This document shows, one piece after another, positions 28,333-37,333 of a stretch of DNA of 64,000 bases (the first letter of the stretch is position 1; the number at the start of each line of letters is the position of its first letter). The notes below the pieces were generated by a model. The model was not told where the DNA came from, did not search any database, and was given only the letters and a program-made list of their open reading frames with translations. The position numbers and the translations under genes were made by a program. Source of the stretch: Jejubacter calystegiae (GTDB taxonomy: Bacteria > Pseudomonadota > Gammaproteobacteria > Enterobacterales > Enterobacteriaceae); the NCBI RefSeq assembly GCF_005671395.1, contig NZ_CP040428.1:3038001-3102000 (forward strand), written 5' to 3'.

Positions 28333-28941
28333 CTAGTTACGCACCCATCCTTTACGAATCGGCATGGCGAAACAGTAGCGATAGAGCTGAGAGATGCGCT
28401 GGTACAGCACGGAGCCCCACTGGTTCCAGATAAGCTGGGCGATCAGGCAGCCGCACAGGCTGGTGAACAGGGCACCCACCATATCCATCGGCCAGTGAAC
28501 CCCCAGGTAGACCCGGGACCAGGCGATGGCGACGGCCGCCGCCATCAGCAGAGCGCCGGACCACAGGCGGTGCCAGAACAGGAAGGCCAGCGCGAAGGTA
28601 AAGCTGGTGGTACCGTGATCGCTCGGGAAGGAGTTGTCCGGCGCGTGATAGAGGAAATTATGGCCCAGACCGATTGCGAACGGGCGGGCATGGGGGAACA
28701 GATGCCCCATACACCAGGAGATGGCCAGGCTGGCCACCAGCGCGATAGCGGTTTTGAGAACCATCTGGCGCTGGGCAGAGACTTCGTGCTTACGCCCCCA
28801 CAGCCAGAGGATCACGACCAGCGCGGGCATCACGAGGATCAGATCGCGCGCAATATACTGGGCGCTGTCCAGCATCCATCCGGCGCTGTTGGGGGTGGCG
28901 TTAATCAGTAAAAACCAGCTTCGGTTGAGCTCTTCTAACAT
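28333..28941 (-). CDS. ybjG: Undecaprenyl-diphosphatase YbjG (PAP2 family)
   Basis: Inner-membrane phosphatase that recycles undecaprenyl pyrophosphate, the lipid carrier for cell wall synthesis. In E. coli its overproduction gives bacitracin resistance. It has 202 residues (198 in E. coli). The PAP2 signature is complete: LFPHARPF after the first lysine-containing segment, FPSDHGTTSF, and WSRVYLGVHWPMD with the catalytic histidine. About five membrane helices are present. Start ATG at 28939-28941, 1 bp after the stop of another PAP2 gene, so the two are co-transcribed. Confidence 0.94.
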   Translation of the reverse strand: MLEELNRSWFLLINATPNSAGWMLDSAQYIARDLILVMPALVVILWLWGRKHEVSAQRQMVLKTAIALVASLAISWCMGHLFPHARPFAIGLGHNFLYHAPDNSFPSDHGTTSFTFALAFLFWHRLWSGALLMAAAVAIAWSRVYLGVHWPMDMVGALFTSLCGCLIAQLIWNQWGSVLYQRISQLYRYCFAMPIRKGWVRN

Positions 28942-28942
28942 C

Positions 28943-29677
28943 TTAAACAGATTCCTTTTTTCGTAATCGGGTCACGGCCCACCAGACCGTGACCTGGGTC
29001 AACCAGACCCACCATCCAGCCCACAAATTGTGGGAAAAAAAGTGCGCGCCGCGCATGACCTGGCCGTAGCCCATGGTCAATCCCAGCGCAATGCCTCCCA
29101 GAAAGCAGCCCCAGGCCAGTCGGGGGCGCTCGCGGTAAAACAGAAAAAACAGCCCCATTACCATAAAGCCGCTTGAAGCGTGCCCGCCGGGAAAACAGTG
29201 CCCGGAACCGCTGTTAAGCGGCGCCGGGTCAAACAGCGGGTAGCCCACGGCCTGACCGCCATAATCCACCAGATCCCAGGGACAGCTGTGATAGCTGGTG
29301 GCTTTCAGGATCCCCACGCTTAATGCGCCCAGACCCATTAGCAGCGCGACCATTGTCGCCCGCGGCCGACGGCGAAAAATGCCCCACAGCAGCAGGACCA
29401 CGGCGGCGACGATAATGACATCCTTTAACAACTGATGGTTGAAAAGCGCCAGCCAGCGATTGTCTCGCCAGGGAAAGCGGCGGCTCGCCGCATCGTACCA
29501 GTAACCGGTCAGCAGGCGATCCAGTGCTTCGCTGCGCGACAGCCAGAAAAAAATAGCGCCGCAGAACGTGAGCCCCAGAGCCTGGTAAAGGTAGAAGCTA
29601 CGCGGCAGGGCGTAAAGCAGGTTTTTCTTATTTATCAGGGTATCGGCGGTGTCGCACTGAGTTCGGGTGAACAACAT
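28943..29677 (-). CDS. PAP2-family membrane phosphatase (second copy type, COG3907-like)
   Basis: A 244-residue membrane protein with about six hydrophobic helices and a divergent PAP2 signature: KATSYHSCPWDL, GHCFPGGHASSGF (catalytic region) and GAHFFSHNLWAGWW. The class is membrane-associated lipid or lipid A-type phosphatases; the substrate is unknown. I start at the ATG at 29675-29677, preceded by GGACAGG. A GTG four codons earlier has no ribosome binding site. It is first in a two-gene unit with ybjG, behind a BasR/PmrA-like box. K-12 has only ybjG here, so this gene is an addition or was lost from K-12. Confidence 0.82.
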   Translation of the reverse strand: MLFTRTQCDTADTLINKKNLLYALPRSFYLYQALGLTFCGAIFFWLSRSEALDRLLTGYWYDAASRRFPWRDNRWLALFNHQLLKDVIIVAAVVLLLWGIFRRRPRATMVALLMGLGALSVGILKATSYHSCPWDLVDYGGQAVGYPLFDPAPLNSGSGHCFPGGHASSGFMVMGLFFLFYRERPRLAWGCFLGGIALGLTMGYGQVMRGAHFFSHNLWAGWWVWLTQVTVWWAVTRLRKKESV

Positions 29678-29708
29678 AAGCCTGTCCACAGCAATCGGGA
29701 GTGGCGTC

Positions 29709-29741
29709 AGAATAGTGGGGCTGGATGAAGAAAACCTTAAA
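29709..29741 (-). promoter_or_regulatory. Putative BasR/PmrA box and promoter of the PAP2-ybjG operon
   Basis: The minus strand has TTTAAG-N5-CTTCAT (29741-29725) against the BasR/PmrA consensus YTTAAK-N5-YTTAAK, with one mismatch. Ten bases later is a -10 TATTCT (29714-29709). The box covers the -35 position, usual for BasR-activated promoters. E. coli ybjG is a reported BasR target, which supports the reading. Confidence 0.6.
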
Positions 29742-29836
29742 CGAAAAGGGATATCTGTACCGGTAAAGATTTTGCTTTGCCGAAAACCGGAATTTCATTA
29801 CACTCTGCGCGTCTTTTTCTTCTCTGGTTGTTTTTT

Positions 29837-31063
29837 ATGCAAACCCTGGCTGCAAAACCCCTTGGACGCGGCGCGCTGCTGTTTCCGCTCTGCCTGGTGC
29901 TCTACGAATTTTCTACCTATATCGCTAACGACATGATCCAGCCGGGAATGCTGGCGGTGGTTGAGCAATATCAGGCGGGAAGCGAGTGGGTGCCGACCTC
30001 GATGACCGCCTATCTGGCGGGCGGTATGCTGCTGCAGTGGCTGCTGGGGCCGCTTTCCGATCGGGTCGGCCGTCGTCCGGTTATGCTGGCTGGCGTGCTG
30101 TGGTTTATCCTGACCTGCCTGGGAACGCTGCTGGCGCAGAATATTGAACAGTTTACTTTCCTGCGTTTCCTGCAGGGGGTGAGCCTGTGCTTTATCGGCG
30201 CAGTGGGCTATGCGGCGGTGCAGGAATCCTTTGAAGAGTCGGTCTGTATTAAAATAACCGCCCTGATGGCTAATGTGGCGTTGATTGCTCCGCTGTTGGG
30301 GCCGCTGGTGGGGGCCGCCTGGATTCATGTCGCGCCATGGCAGATGATGTTTGTTCTGTTCGCGTTGCTGGCTGCGGTGGCGTTGGCCGGGCTGTGGCGC
30401 GCGATGCCGGAAACCGCCACCCGTATTGGCGAACCGCTTTCCCTTCCGCGCCTGGGGCGCGACTACCGCGAAGTGCTGCGTAATGGCCGTTTTGTCGCCG
30501 GGGCGCTGGCTACCGGCTTCGCGGCGCTGCCGCTGCTAACGTGGATAGCCCAGTCGCCGGTGATGCTGATACAGGGCGAGAATATGAGCAGCTATCAGTA
30601 CGGACTGTTACAGGTTCCGGTATTCGGCGGTTTGATCATCGGCAACCTGACCCTGGCGCGCCTGACGGCTCACCATAGCGTGCGGCGTCTTATCCTGGCG
30701 GGCGTCATACCGATTGTGGGCGGGCTGGCGCTGGCTGCGGTGGCGACTCAGGTGGCGGCGCACGCCTGGCTGTGGATGATAGCCGGGCTTAGCCTGTACG
30801 CTTTCGGCATCGGTTTATCCAATGCCGGTCTGGTGCGCCTGACGCTGTTCGCCAGTGAGATGAGCAAGGGCACCGTAGCGGCGGCTATGGGGATGATGCA
30901 GATGCTGATCTTCACCTTCGGCATTGAAGTAAGTAAACACGCCTGGCTGAGCGGCGGTAATGGGCTGTTTAACCTGGTGAACCTGACGAGCGGCCTGCTG
31001 TGGCTGGGGTTGGTGATGTTGTTCCTGCGCGACCGCAGCGCCGGTGCGGCGCTGCAGCCCTGA
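29837..31063 (+). CDS. mdfA: Multidrug/chloramphenicol efflux transporter MdfA
   Basis: Proton-driven 12-helix MFS exporter of chloramphenicol, lipophilic cations and other drugs, and a Na+(K+)/H+ antiporter. It has 408 residues (410 in E. coli). The essential acidic pair in helix 1 is E24 and D32 ([16 protein letters not shown], equivalent to E26 and D34). Motif A is seen as [13 protein letters not shown], and the conserved arginine is in FLRFLQG. I use the ATG at 29837 ([11 protein letters not shown]); 20 extra in-frame upstream residues do not fit the family. It is divergent from the PAP2 operon. ybjH, which follows in K-12, is absent. Confidence 0.96.
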   Translation: MQTLAAKPLGRGALLFPLCLVLYEFSTYIANDMIQPGMLAVVEQYQAGSEWVPTSMTAYLAGGMLLQWLLGPLSDRVGRRPVMLAGVLWFILTCLGTLLAQNIEQFTFLRFLQGVSLCFIGAVGYAAVQESFEESVCIKITALMANVALIAPLLGPLVGAAWIHVAPWQMMFVLFALLAAVALAGLWRAMPETATRIGEPLSLPRLGRDYREVLRNGRFVAGALATGFAALPLLTWIAQSPVMLIQGENMSSYQYGLLQVPVFGGLIIGNLTLARLTAHHSVRRLILAGVIPIVGGLALAAVATQVAAHAWLWMIAGLSLYAFGIGLSNAGLVRLTLFASEMSKGTVAAAMGMMQMLIFTFGIEVSKHAWLSGGNGLFNLVNLTSGLLWLGLVMLFLRDRSAGAALQP

Positions 31064-31072
31064 GCGGCAACC

Positions 31073-31891
31073 TCAGTCGAACGGCGGCGTGCGGTTAAGG
31101 GCTCGTTCGATAATCTCCAGAACCCCTTCCTGGTTATTGTCTGGCGCCCGGTGGGGCGTCAGTGCCTGTACCACGGCGGGGGCATTGGCCATCGCGAAAC
31201 CGAAATCTGCCTGCTGCAGCATTTCGGTATCGTTGCCGCCATCGCCAAAGGCCAGCACCTTACCGCTGTCGATGTTCCAGTGACGGCGTAGCAGATCCAG
31301 TCCGTTTGCCTTGTGTAGTCCGGGAATAATCAGATCGATGGATCCATGGCCGCTGGTGACCGGGGTGATGATATCACCCAGGGTATCGCGCAGCCGCGCC
31401 ATGGTGTGCGCCAGGGAGGCATCCGGCAGGTTAAGGGCGAATTTAAAGAAGGTATCGCGACTTTCGATACCGGCGAAATCATCGACCTGCTCCAGTCGTG
31501 GATAGTAGTGCGCCGCGGCCTGTTTTACTTCGTCGCGATAGTGGGACAGCGTCCAGGCGCAGCGCTTGCCGCAGACGACGATCTCCACATCCGGTAGCTG
31601 GATCAGCTCGGCAATGGCGCGGCGCAACTGTTCATAGCTGAAGGCGCCGTTAAACAGATCCCGATCGCCGCACAGCACCCAGGCGCCGTTTTCGGCCACA
31701 AAACCAATCTCGTGGGCAATCTCAGGAAAAAAGCTGCGTAGCTGCCAGTATTGATTGCCGCTGGCGACCGCGAAGCGAATTCCCTGGTGTTTCATACGCT
31801 GATATAGCGCCATAAACCGCGGGCGGTTATAGCATTTGGCATCATCAAGAAAGGTGCCGTCCATATCAACGGCGATCAGTTTGATTGTCAC
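31073..31891 (-). CDS. ybjI: HAD-family sugar/flavin-precursor phosphatase YbjI
   Basis: Cof-type HAD phosphatase. In E. coli YbjI can dephosphorylate the riboflavin precursor 5-amino-6-(5-phosphoribitylamino)uracil and FMN. It has 272 residues (271 in E. coli). Motif I is DMDGT (D9, D11), motif II lies at VASGNQ, and motif IV is FGDGGNDTEML. I chose GTG at 31889-31891, preceded by GGAGGTCC, which gives MTIKLIAVDMDGT as in E. coli; the longer upstream frame is the shadow of csaA. It is last in a ybjJ-csaA-ybjI cluster. Confidence 0.92.
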   Translation of the reverse strand: MTIKLIAVDMDGTFLDDAKCYNRPRFMALYQRMKHQGIRFAVASGNQYWQLRSFFPEIAHEIGFVAENGAWVLCGDRDLFNGAFSYEQLRRAIAELIQLPDVEIVVCGKRCAWTLSHYRDEVKQAAAHYYPRLEQVDDFAGIESRDTFFKFALNLPDASLAHTMARLRDTLGDIITPVTSGHGSIDLIIPGLHKANGLDLLRRHWNIDSGKVLAFGDGGNDTEMLQQADFGFAMANAPAVVQALTPHRAPDNNQEGVLEIIERALNRTPPFD

Positions 31892-31911
31892 GGGACCTCC
31901 GCGATTCAGAA

Positions 31912-32247
31912 TCAGGCCAGCCGGGTACCGTTGGGCACTGGCAGGGTGAATTCGGCCAGTACCACCGAACCGTCGGCATCGTGGGCGCCGGTGACCAGCA
32001 CTTCGGATTTTACGCCAGCGATACGGCGCGGGGCAAAGTTGCAGACGCACAGAACCTGACGGCCGGGCAGCGATTCTAACGGATAGTGTTGGGTTATCTG
32101 GGCGCTCGAACGCTTGACGCCCAGATCGCCAAGGTCGATATCCATGACCCAGGCGGGCTTATGCGCTTTCACGTTGGGTTCGGCATGAATAATTGTACCC
32201 ACCCGCAGTTCTACCCGTTCAAAGTCCTGCCACTCAATGGTGTCCAT
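31912..32247 (-). CDS. CsaA-like tRNA-binding domain protein
   Basis: A 111-residue stand-alone tRNA-binding (EMAP II/Arc1p-like OB-fold) protein. It matches the CsaA group: FERVELRVGTI at the start, VKRSSAQITQHYP, GRQVLCVCNFAPRRIAGVKSEVLV and the PVPNGTRL end. CsaA is described as a chaperone or secretion-related protein in Bacillus; its role in enterobacteria is unclear. Start ATG at 32245-32247, 11 bp after the ybjJ stop and 20 bp before ybjI. It is not present at this site in K-12. Confidence 0.88.
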   Translation of the reverse strand: MDTIEWQDFERVELRVGTIIHAEPNVKAHKPAWVMDIDLGDLGVKRSSAQITQHYPLESLPGRQVLCVCNFAPRRIAGVKSEVLVTGAHDADGSVVLAEFTLPVPNGTRLA

Positions 32248-32258
32248 GCTGTCTCCTG

Positions 32259-33461
32259 TTATGGCTGTTGTGTTGAAGCTTTGGGTTTCGCCACTGCCCG
32301 GGCAAGCGTTGCCGCAATCACCACCAGCGCCAGCACCAGCAGCATGGCGCTACGCAGACCGTAGTGCTGCCCCAAAAAGCCAAGTAGCGGCGGCCCGACC
32401 AGAAAGGCGATGTAGCCGGTGGTTGCTACCACGCTGACGCGGGTTGCGGCATCCGGGCCAGTGTCGCTGGCGGCTGAGATAGCGAGCGGAAAACCCAGCG
32501 AGGCGCCCAGTCCCCAGAATAGCACCGACAGTCCGGCGATGAAGGGGCTGTCGACAAAGATAACGAGCCCGATGCCCAGCGCGCCCAGTATGGCGCTGGC
32601 GCGCACCACCGACACCCGGTCGAAGCGATCGATAAACCAGCCGCCGCAGCAGCGTCCCAGTGCCATCCCCAGGGTGAATCCGGCGTAGATCAGGGAGCCG
32701 GAGGTGGGGCTAAAACCGTGTTCATCCACCATCAACAGCGGCAGCCAGTCGTTGGCAGAGCCCTCTGCGAAGGCCATAGCCAGGACGATAACGCCTATCA
32801 GCATCAGGGTGCTGTCTTTCCAGAACGGGCGGTGAGGGGCGGTAGTGGACTGCTCAGCGCCTTCGGCAGGCTGCTGGCCGGTGCCGTCGGGAATAGCGCC
32901 GATGGCGATAATAATCGGGATAATGGCGATAAGCCCCGCCAGCAGCAGGTGGTGGTCGGCGCGCAGGCTCAGGCCGGTCAGGGCCATACCGGCAACGGCG
33001 CCTGCCAGGGTTCCCAGACTGTAGAAACCGTGCATCATTGGCAGTACCGTCTTATTCATCAGACGTTCCACCACGGCGCCTTCTACGTTAACTGCCACTT
33101 CGGCGCTGCCCAGTCCGCCGCCCAGCAGGGCCAATCCGGCGGCGAACAGCCAGGGCGAGGCCAGCCACAGCGCCAGACTCATCAGCAGCATCCCGCCCAC
33201 CACCAGCGCCATACCGACCCGGATAACCTGACGGGCGCCGAAGCGCTTAACCAGCCAGCCGGAACACAGAATGCCGCTCATAGAGCCGACGGAGATACCG
33301 AACAGCACCATCCCCATTTCCGAGATGGTAACGCCGAGCGTATCGCGAATATCCGGGGTTCGGGTGGCCCAGGAGGCCATAAGCAGACCGGGAAGAAAGA
33401 ACAACGCAAACAGAGCCCAACAGCGCTGACGCAGGGCCTTGCGGGAGGAGACAGCCGTCAT
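32259..33461 (-). CDS. ybjJ: MFS transporter YbjJ
   Basis: Inner-membrane MFS protein with about 12 helices, 400 residues (402 in E. coli). Its substrate is not known. Features include the helix-1 stretch [21 protein letters not shown], typical of the YbjJ/FucP-like group, and [13 protein letters not shown] in the first half. Start ATG at 33459-33461. It is first of ybjJ-csaA-ybjI. The K-12 neighbour rcdA (ybjK) is missing upstream; the sRNA gene rybB is still present. Confidence 0.9.
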   Translation of the reverse strand: MTAVSSRKALRQRCWALFALFFLPGLLMASWATRTPDIRDTLGVTISEMGMVLFGISVGSMSGILCSGWLVKRFGARQVIRVGMALVVGGMLLMSLALWLASPWLFAAGLALLGGGLGSAEVAVNVEGAVVERLMNKTVLPMMHGFYSLGTLAGAVAGMALTGLSLRADHHLLLAGLIAIIPIIIAIGAIPDGTGQQPAEGAEQSTTAPHRPFWKDSTLMLIGVIVLAMAFAEGSANDWLPLLMVDEHGFSPTSGSLIYAGFTLGMALGRCCGGWFIDRFDRVSVVRASAILGALGIGLVIFVDSPFIAGLSVLFWGLGASLGFPLAISAASDTGPDAATRVSVVATTGYIAFLVGPPLLGFLGQHYGLRSAMLLVLALVVIAATLARAVAKPKASTQQP

Positions 33462-33697
33462 GAGTATCCAGAGTAAGAAAATAAGAGAGACACTAGCAAC
33501 TCTCTATCCTTTTGTACATCAACGGCTTTTGATTCGGTGAAGCATGGTCGACGGGAAGATAAAGATGGCACAAAATGTCAAATGAATCCTGCTAATTAAT
33601 AGCGGGACGTCACTTTAGGGCTTAAAAGCGCGGGGGAGCGGAGCGAAAAGTCGCCAGGATAAGGATGAAAATGTGGGCTATCTGTCGTGAAGATAAT
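33462..33697. other. Upstream region of ybjJ (rcdA position in K-12), no gene seen
   Basis: Between the ybjJ start and the 3' end of rybB there is AT-rich DNA with stop codons in all frames. It is likely the ybjJ promoter. No rcdA (ybjK) remnant is recognisable. Confidence 0.45.
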
Positions 33698-33777
33698 AAA
33701 AAACCCATCAATCTTGAACCGAAATCGGCGGGATTGATGGGCTCCTCAAATTGGGGACATCAAAGAAAAGCAGTGGC
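33698..33777 (-). ncRNA. rybB: Small regulatory RNA RybB
   Basis: The minus strand starts GCCACTGCTTTTCTTTGATG, the RybB seed region, continues TCCCC, GGAGCCCATCAAT and GATTTCGGTTCAAG, and ends in ATTGATGGG plus a run of six T. This matches E. coli RybB along about 80 nt with few changes. The 3' CCCATCAAT/ATTGATGGG hairpin (33704-33741) is its Rho-independent terminator. RybB works with Hfq to repress many outer-membrane protein mRNAs during envelope stress. Its position next to ybjL is as in K-12. Confidence 0.93.
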
Positions 33778-33783
33778 ACTTAA

Positions 33784-33810
33784 TATGACTGGCGCCGCCC
33801 CAAAAAGTTC
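33784..33810 (-). promoter_or_regulatory. Sigma-E promoter of rybB
   Basis: On the minus strand, GAACTT (33810-33805), a 16-bp spacer and TCATA (33788-33784) fit the sigma-E pattern GGAACTT-N16-TCNNA. Transcription would start 6-7 bp later, exactly at the RybB 5' G (33777). Confidence 0.8.
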
Positions 33811-33848
33811 ACGGGTTTTGCAAAAAACTTAACTTTTTCTTTATCGGA

Positions 33849-35537
33849 CTAGAAACTGAGCCCCGGCCAGATGATCACAATCAGGGTACCGGCCAGCGTC
33901 AGCAGGACGTTGGCAATGGCATAGGTACCGGCGTAGCCCAGCGCCGGAATGTTGCTGCGCGACACGTCGCTAATAATCTCCATCGCCGGTGCGCTGGTTC
34001 TGGCCCCCATAATGGCGCCAAACAGCAGCGCCCGGTTCATACGCAATACCCAGGCGCCGAACAGAAAGCAGATTGCTACTGGCAGCAGGCTGACCAGCAG
34101 ACCGGCCACCAGCATCTGCCAGCCCACATCGCCCAGGCTGTGGTTGATGCCGCTACCGGCACTCAGCCCCACCCCGGCCATAAAGACCATCAGACCAAAC
34201 TCTTTCACCATATTCAGCGCCCCCTGAGGGATGTAGCCGAAGGTCGGGTGATTGGCGCGCAGGAAGCCGAGCATTATACCGGCAAACAGCAGCCCGGCGG
34301 CGTTACCGATACCGAAGCTGAAGGTGCTGAACTGGAAACTGATCATCCCGATCATCAGGCCGATAATAAAGAAAGAGCAGAAGGCCAGCAGATCGGTAAC
34401 CTGGCTGTGAATCGAGACGAAGCCGATACGGTCGGCCACGGTTTTTACCCGGCGGGCATCGCCGCTGACCTGGAGGACGTCACCTTTATTCAGCAGGATA
34501 TTGTCGTCGATAGGCATCTCGATCTGGCTACGGATCACGCGGTTCAGGAAGCAGCCCTGATCGGTCAGCTTAAGCTGGCCCAGGCGACGCCCCACGGCAT
34601 TATGGTTTTTAACCACAATCTCCTCAGTGACGATGCGCATATCCAGCAGATCGCGATCGAATACCTCTTTCCCGTTGCGGAAGCTGGGGTCGAGGCGGGC
34701 GTGGGCATCGGGATAGCCCACCAGGGCGATTTCATCGCCGGGCTGCAGTACGGCATCACCGTCCGGCGTGGCCAGAATACCGTTGCGGCGAATTCGTTCG
34801 ATATAGCAACCGGTCTGGCGATAGATACCCAGCTCGCGCAAATTCTTGCCATCAGCCCAGGCCACCAGTTCCGGCCCCACCCGGTAAGCGCGAATCACCG
34901 GCAGAAAAACCTTGCGGGTGGTATCGGTATCCAGCCCGCGTTCGCGGGCTATCTGCTGGGCGCTGGTTTGCAGATCCTGGTGCTGCAGGCGCGGCATATA
35001 GCGGGCGGCCAGAATCAGGCTGACCAGACCAATCAGGTAGGTCAGGGCGTAGCCCAGGCTCAGTTGGTCAAGGGCGGTAGCCAGTTCGCCGTCGCTGATC
35101 CCCGCATGGCGCAGGGTATCCCCGGCGCCCACCAGGACAGGGGTGGAGGTCATGGAGCCCGCCAGCATACCGGAGGTCAGGCCAATGCCCCAACCGAACG
35201 CCTTACCCAGCAGGATAGCGATAATCAGCGCGCTGCCCACCATCACCAGCGCCAGCATCAGGTAGTTTTTACCGTCGCGAAAGAAAATAGAAAAAAAGTT
35301 GGGACCGGCTTCCACGCCAACGCAAAAAATGAACAGCATAAAGCCCAAATTCAGCGCGTCTGTGTTGATCGAAAAGTGCTGTTGACCCAGTAATAAAGAG
35401 ACGACTAAAACACCAATGGAATTACCCAGTTGAATTGAACCCAGCCGTAATTTACCGAGACACAGGCCTAAAGCCAGTACCACAAATAATAACAGGACGT
35501 AATTCCCGTTTAACAAATCTGCGACGTTTATATTCAC
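33849..35537 (-). CDS. ybjL: Putative transporter YbjL (AspT/YidE family)
   Basis: Inner-membrane protein of the aspartate:alanine antiporter-like family, 562 residues (561 in E. coli), function unknown. Two blocks of about five hydrophobic helices flank two TrkA-C (RCK_C) regulatory domains at about residues 200-385. Conserved family motifs include [20 protein letters not shown] and [18 protein letters not shown]. The start codon is GTG (35535-35537) with MNINVADLL as in E. coli. A long antisense frame across this gene is a shadow. Confidence 0.93.
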   Translation of the reverse strand: MNINVADLLNGNYVLLLFVVLALGLCLGKLRLGSIQLGNSIGVLVVSLLLGQQHFSINTDALNLGFMLFIFCVGVEAGPNFFSIFFRDGKNYLMLALVMVGSALIIAILLGKAFGWGIGLTSGMLAGSMTSTPVLVGAGDTLRHAGISDGELATALDQLSLGYALTYLIGLVSLILAARYMPRLQHQDLQTSAQQIARERGLDTDTTRKVFLPVIRAYRVGPELVAWADGKNLRELGIYRQTGCYIERIRRNGILATPDGDAVLQPGDEIALVGYPDAHARLDPSFRNGKEVFDRDLLDMRIVTEEIVVKNHNAVGRRLGQLKLTDQGCFLNRVIRSQIEMPIDDNILLNKGDVLQVSGDARRVKTVADRIGFVSIHSQVTDLLAFCSFFIIGLMIGMISFQFSTFSFGIGNAAGLLFAGIMLGFLRANHPTFGYIPQGALNMVKEFGLMVFMAGVGLSAGSGINHSLGDVGWQMLVAGLLVSLLPVAICFLFGAWVLRMNRALLFGAIMGARTSAPAMEIISDVSRSNIPALGYAGTYAIANVLLTLAGTLIVIIWPGLSF

Positions 35538-35828
35538 GTAGGCTAACTTCTTGTTTACCAGTAAGCTATTGAATGGAGTGGTTTTTTAAGTTAATGTCCC
35601 CCTTCGGAGACATTGGGCTGATAGCGGAACGATCGCATCAAATAATAACTGCCCGCGCCGTAAAGAGCCGTTGCTAGTTTAATCTTAATAAGAATCAACG
35701 GCCAGCACGAACAGTGAGAAATTGTACAGATCTTTTCGGACCGAGGGAGCGTCACAGGGTGTTGTCGGCGCGCAGGCTTATTTCTGGCCCGCGCGTGAGG
35801 TTTGGCGAACAGATTCAAGAGGATTCGG

Positions 35829-36215
35829 ATGATGCGCCAGGATCGGTGGGCGGGGATGGTTTGCGCCTTTGTACTCTTTATTGCTGTTTTCGTGTACCAG
35901 AAAATCGGTCTGGCTGCGGCGACCTGCGTTCGCGATGAGCCGGAGCCGGAGCTACTGTTGTTCATCCTGCCGGGCTTTATCGCTGGTTTTATCTCGCTGC
36001 GCGGCGATCTGATCAGACCGCTGGCTGGCGTGGTGCTGGCCTTGCCGTTCTGCTTCCTTATTATGCATCTGTGGCTGATACCCCAGCGCTCCCCCGTACA
36101 GGAGGCCGCCTGGCTGTTTAGTGGCGCTTTCTGGTGCGCGATTGGCGTGCTGAGTGCGTTATGCGTGCGTTCTCTGCGCCATCGTCAGCGCCGCTATCGA
36201 CGCTGGCGTCACTGA
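35829..36215 (+). CDS. ybjM: Inner membrane protein YbjM
   Basis: Small inner-membrane protein of unknown function, 128 residues (125 in E. coli), with about four hydrophobic segments and a basic C-terminal tail. Similarity is moderate but colinear: RWAG near the start, LFFILPG-like LLLFILPGF, and AWLFSGAFWCAIG. The ATG at 35829 follows AAGAGGA; the ATG at 35832 is equally possible. It is divergent from ybjL. In K-12 grxA comes next; here ybjC starts 74 bp later. Confidence 0.8.
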   Translation: MMRQDRWAGMVCAFVLFIAVFVYQKIGLAAATCVRDEPEPELLLFILPGFIAGFISLRGDLIRPLAGVVLALPFCFLIMHLWLIPQRSPVQEAAWLFSGAFWCAIGVLSALCVRSLRHRQRRYRRWRH

Positions 36216-36289
36216 TTACGCTATATTCCGGTAAACCGTCATCCTGCCGCCAGGCTATACTGGCGGGCCGTTGCCGTGGAGAAGCACCG

Positions 36290-36580
36290 ATGAGAACGCT
36301 GAACGACCTGCCCAAACCCATCATCCTGCTGGAACTGCTTGGCATGATCCTGCTGGGTCTGGCCTGGCTGTCGATTAATGGTCATGTGGCGCTACCGGCG
36401 CCGCTAAACGGCACCGTTGCCGCCGTGGTGATGGTCTGTGGTGGTATCGCGTTAATGCTTCCCGCGGCCTTTATGTTGTTATGGGGAGTGGCCCACAATG
36501 TGGCGCCGTTGCTGCTCAAGCAGCGACCTCAGCAACCGACCCCCTCAAGCAAGGAAAAACGAGATGACGCCGACCATTGA
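36290..36580 (+). CDS. ybjC: Small inner membrane protein YbjC (DUF1418)
   Basis: A 96-residue protein with two hydrophobic helices (about 10-30 and 40-65), matching E. coli YbjC (95 residues) by MRTLNDLPK, LLELLGM, ALMLPAA and the charged end KEKRDDADH. Its function is unknown. E. coli ybjC-nfsA is part of the oxidative-stress (SoxS/MarA) response. The ATG at 36290 follows GTGGAGAAG. Its end overlaps nfsA by 17 bp, indicating coupling. Confidence 0.87.
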   Translation: MRTLNDLPKPIILLELLGMILLGLAWLSINGHVALPAPLNGTVAAVVMVCGGIALMLPAAFMLLWGVAHNVAPLLLKQRPQQPTPSSKEKRDDADH

Positions 36581-37286
36581 TTTGATCCGCTCCCACCGTT
36601 CCATTCGCCACTTTACCGACCAGAGCGTCAGCGATGAGCAGCGTGAAGCCATTATCGCCAGTGCGCAGGCGGCTTCCAGTTCCAGTTTTTTGCAATGTTC
36701 TTCGATCATTCGTATCACCGATCCGGCAGTGCGCGAGCAACTGGTAACCCTGAGCGGCGGTCAGAAGCACGTCGCCCAGGCGCCGGAATTTTGGGTATTC
36801 TGCGCCGACTTTAACCGCCACCTGCAGATCTGCCCTGAAGCGCAGCTGGGCCTGGCCGAACAGCTTCTGCTGGGCGTAGTGGATACCGCGATGATGGGGC
36901 AAAATGCCATGCTGGCTGCGGAGTCCCTGGGGATGGGCGGCGTTTACATCGGCGGAATTCGCAACAGCATTGAGGCAGTGACCGAACTGTTGGCACTGCC
37001 TGAGCATGTCCTGCCGCTGTTTGGCCTGTGCCTGGGCTGGCCGGCGGATAATCCGGATATTAAACCGCGCTTGCCGGCGTCCCTGGTGGTGCACGAGAAT
37101 CGCTATCAGCCGATGGATCAGCAGACGCTGGCGCACTACGATGAAACGCTGGCGCAGTACTATCTGTCACGGGGCAGCAATAACCGGCGCGATACCTGGA
37201 GCGATCACATCCGTCGTACCATTATTAAAGAGAGTCGTCCGTTTATCCTGGCTTATCTGCATAAGCAGGGCTGGGCGCTCCGTTAA
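36564..37286 (+). CDS. nfsA: Oxygen-insensitive NADPH nitroreductase NfsA
   Basis: FMN-containing major nitroreductase, 240 residues as in E. coli. It reduces nitroaromatics and quinones with NADPH. Typical blocks are IRSHRSIRHFTDQ at the N terminus (FMN phosphate), QAASSSSFLQCSSIIR, MGGVYIGGIRN and LGWPADNPDIKPRLP. Start ATG at 36564 after AAGGAAAAACGAG, inside the end of ybjC. It is followed 47 bp later by rimK. Confidence 0.96.
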   Translation: MTPTIDLIRSHRSIRHFTDQSVSDEQREAIIASAQAASSSSFLQCSSIIRITDPAVREQLVTLSGGQKHVAQAPEFWVFCADFNRHLQICPEAQLGLAEQLLLGVVDTAMMGQNAMLAAESLGMGGVYIGGIRNSIEAVTELLALPEHVLPLFGLCLGWPADNPDIKPRLPASLVVHENRYQPMDQQTLAHYDETLAQYYLSRGSNNRRDTWSDHIRRTIIKESRPFILAYLHKQGWALR

Positions 37287-37287
37287 C

Positions 37288-37314
37288 CAGCCCGCTTTGG
37301 GCTGATGCTTTTTG
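37288..37314 (+). terminator. Weak terminator-like hairpin between nfsA and rimK
   Basis: AGCCCGCTTTGGGCT then GATGCTTTTT, right after the nfsA stop. The stem is only five to six pairs, so it probably attenuates rather than stops transcription into rimK. Confidence 0.35.
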
Positions 37315-37333
37315 ACCATTAGTGAGGTGAAGG

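Noticed and set aside
33695-33741. Simple intrinsic terminator of ybjL
   Set aside because: The hairpin is the 3' end of RybB; the upstream 40 nt and sigma-E promoter show it belongs to the sRNA, although it may also stop ybjL transcripts.
34140-35393. 417-codon plus-strand frame over ybjL
   Set aside because: Antisense shadow of the conserved membrane protein gene; composition rich in Q, H and G with no recognisable domain or ribosome binding site.
35591-35965. 124-codon minus-strand frame between ybjL and ybjM
   Set aside because: It overlaps the ybjM 5' end in antisense, has low-complexity polar residues and no relative that I recognise.
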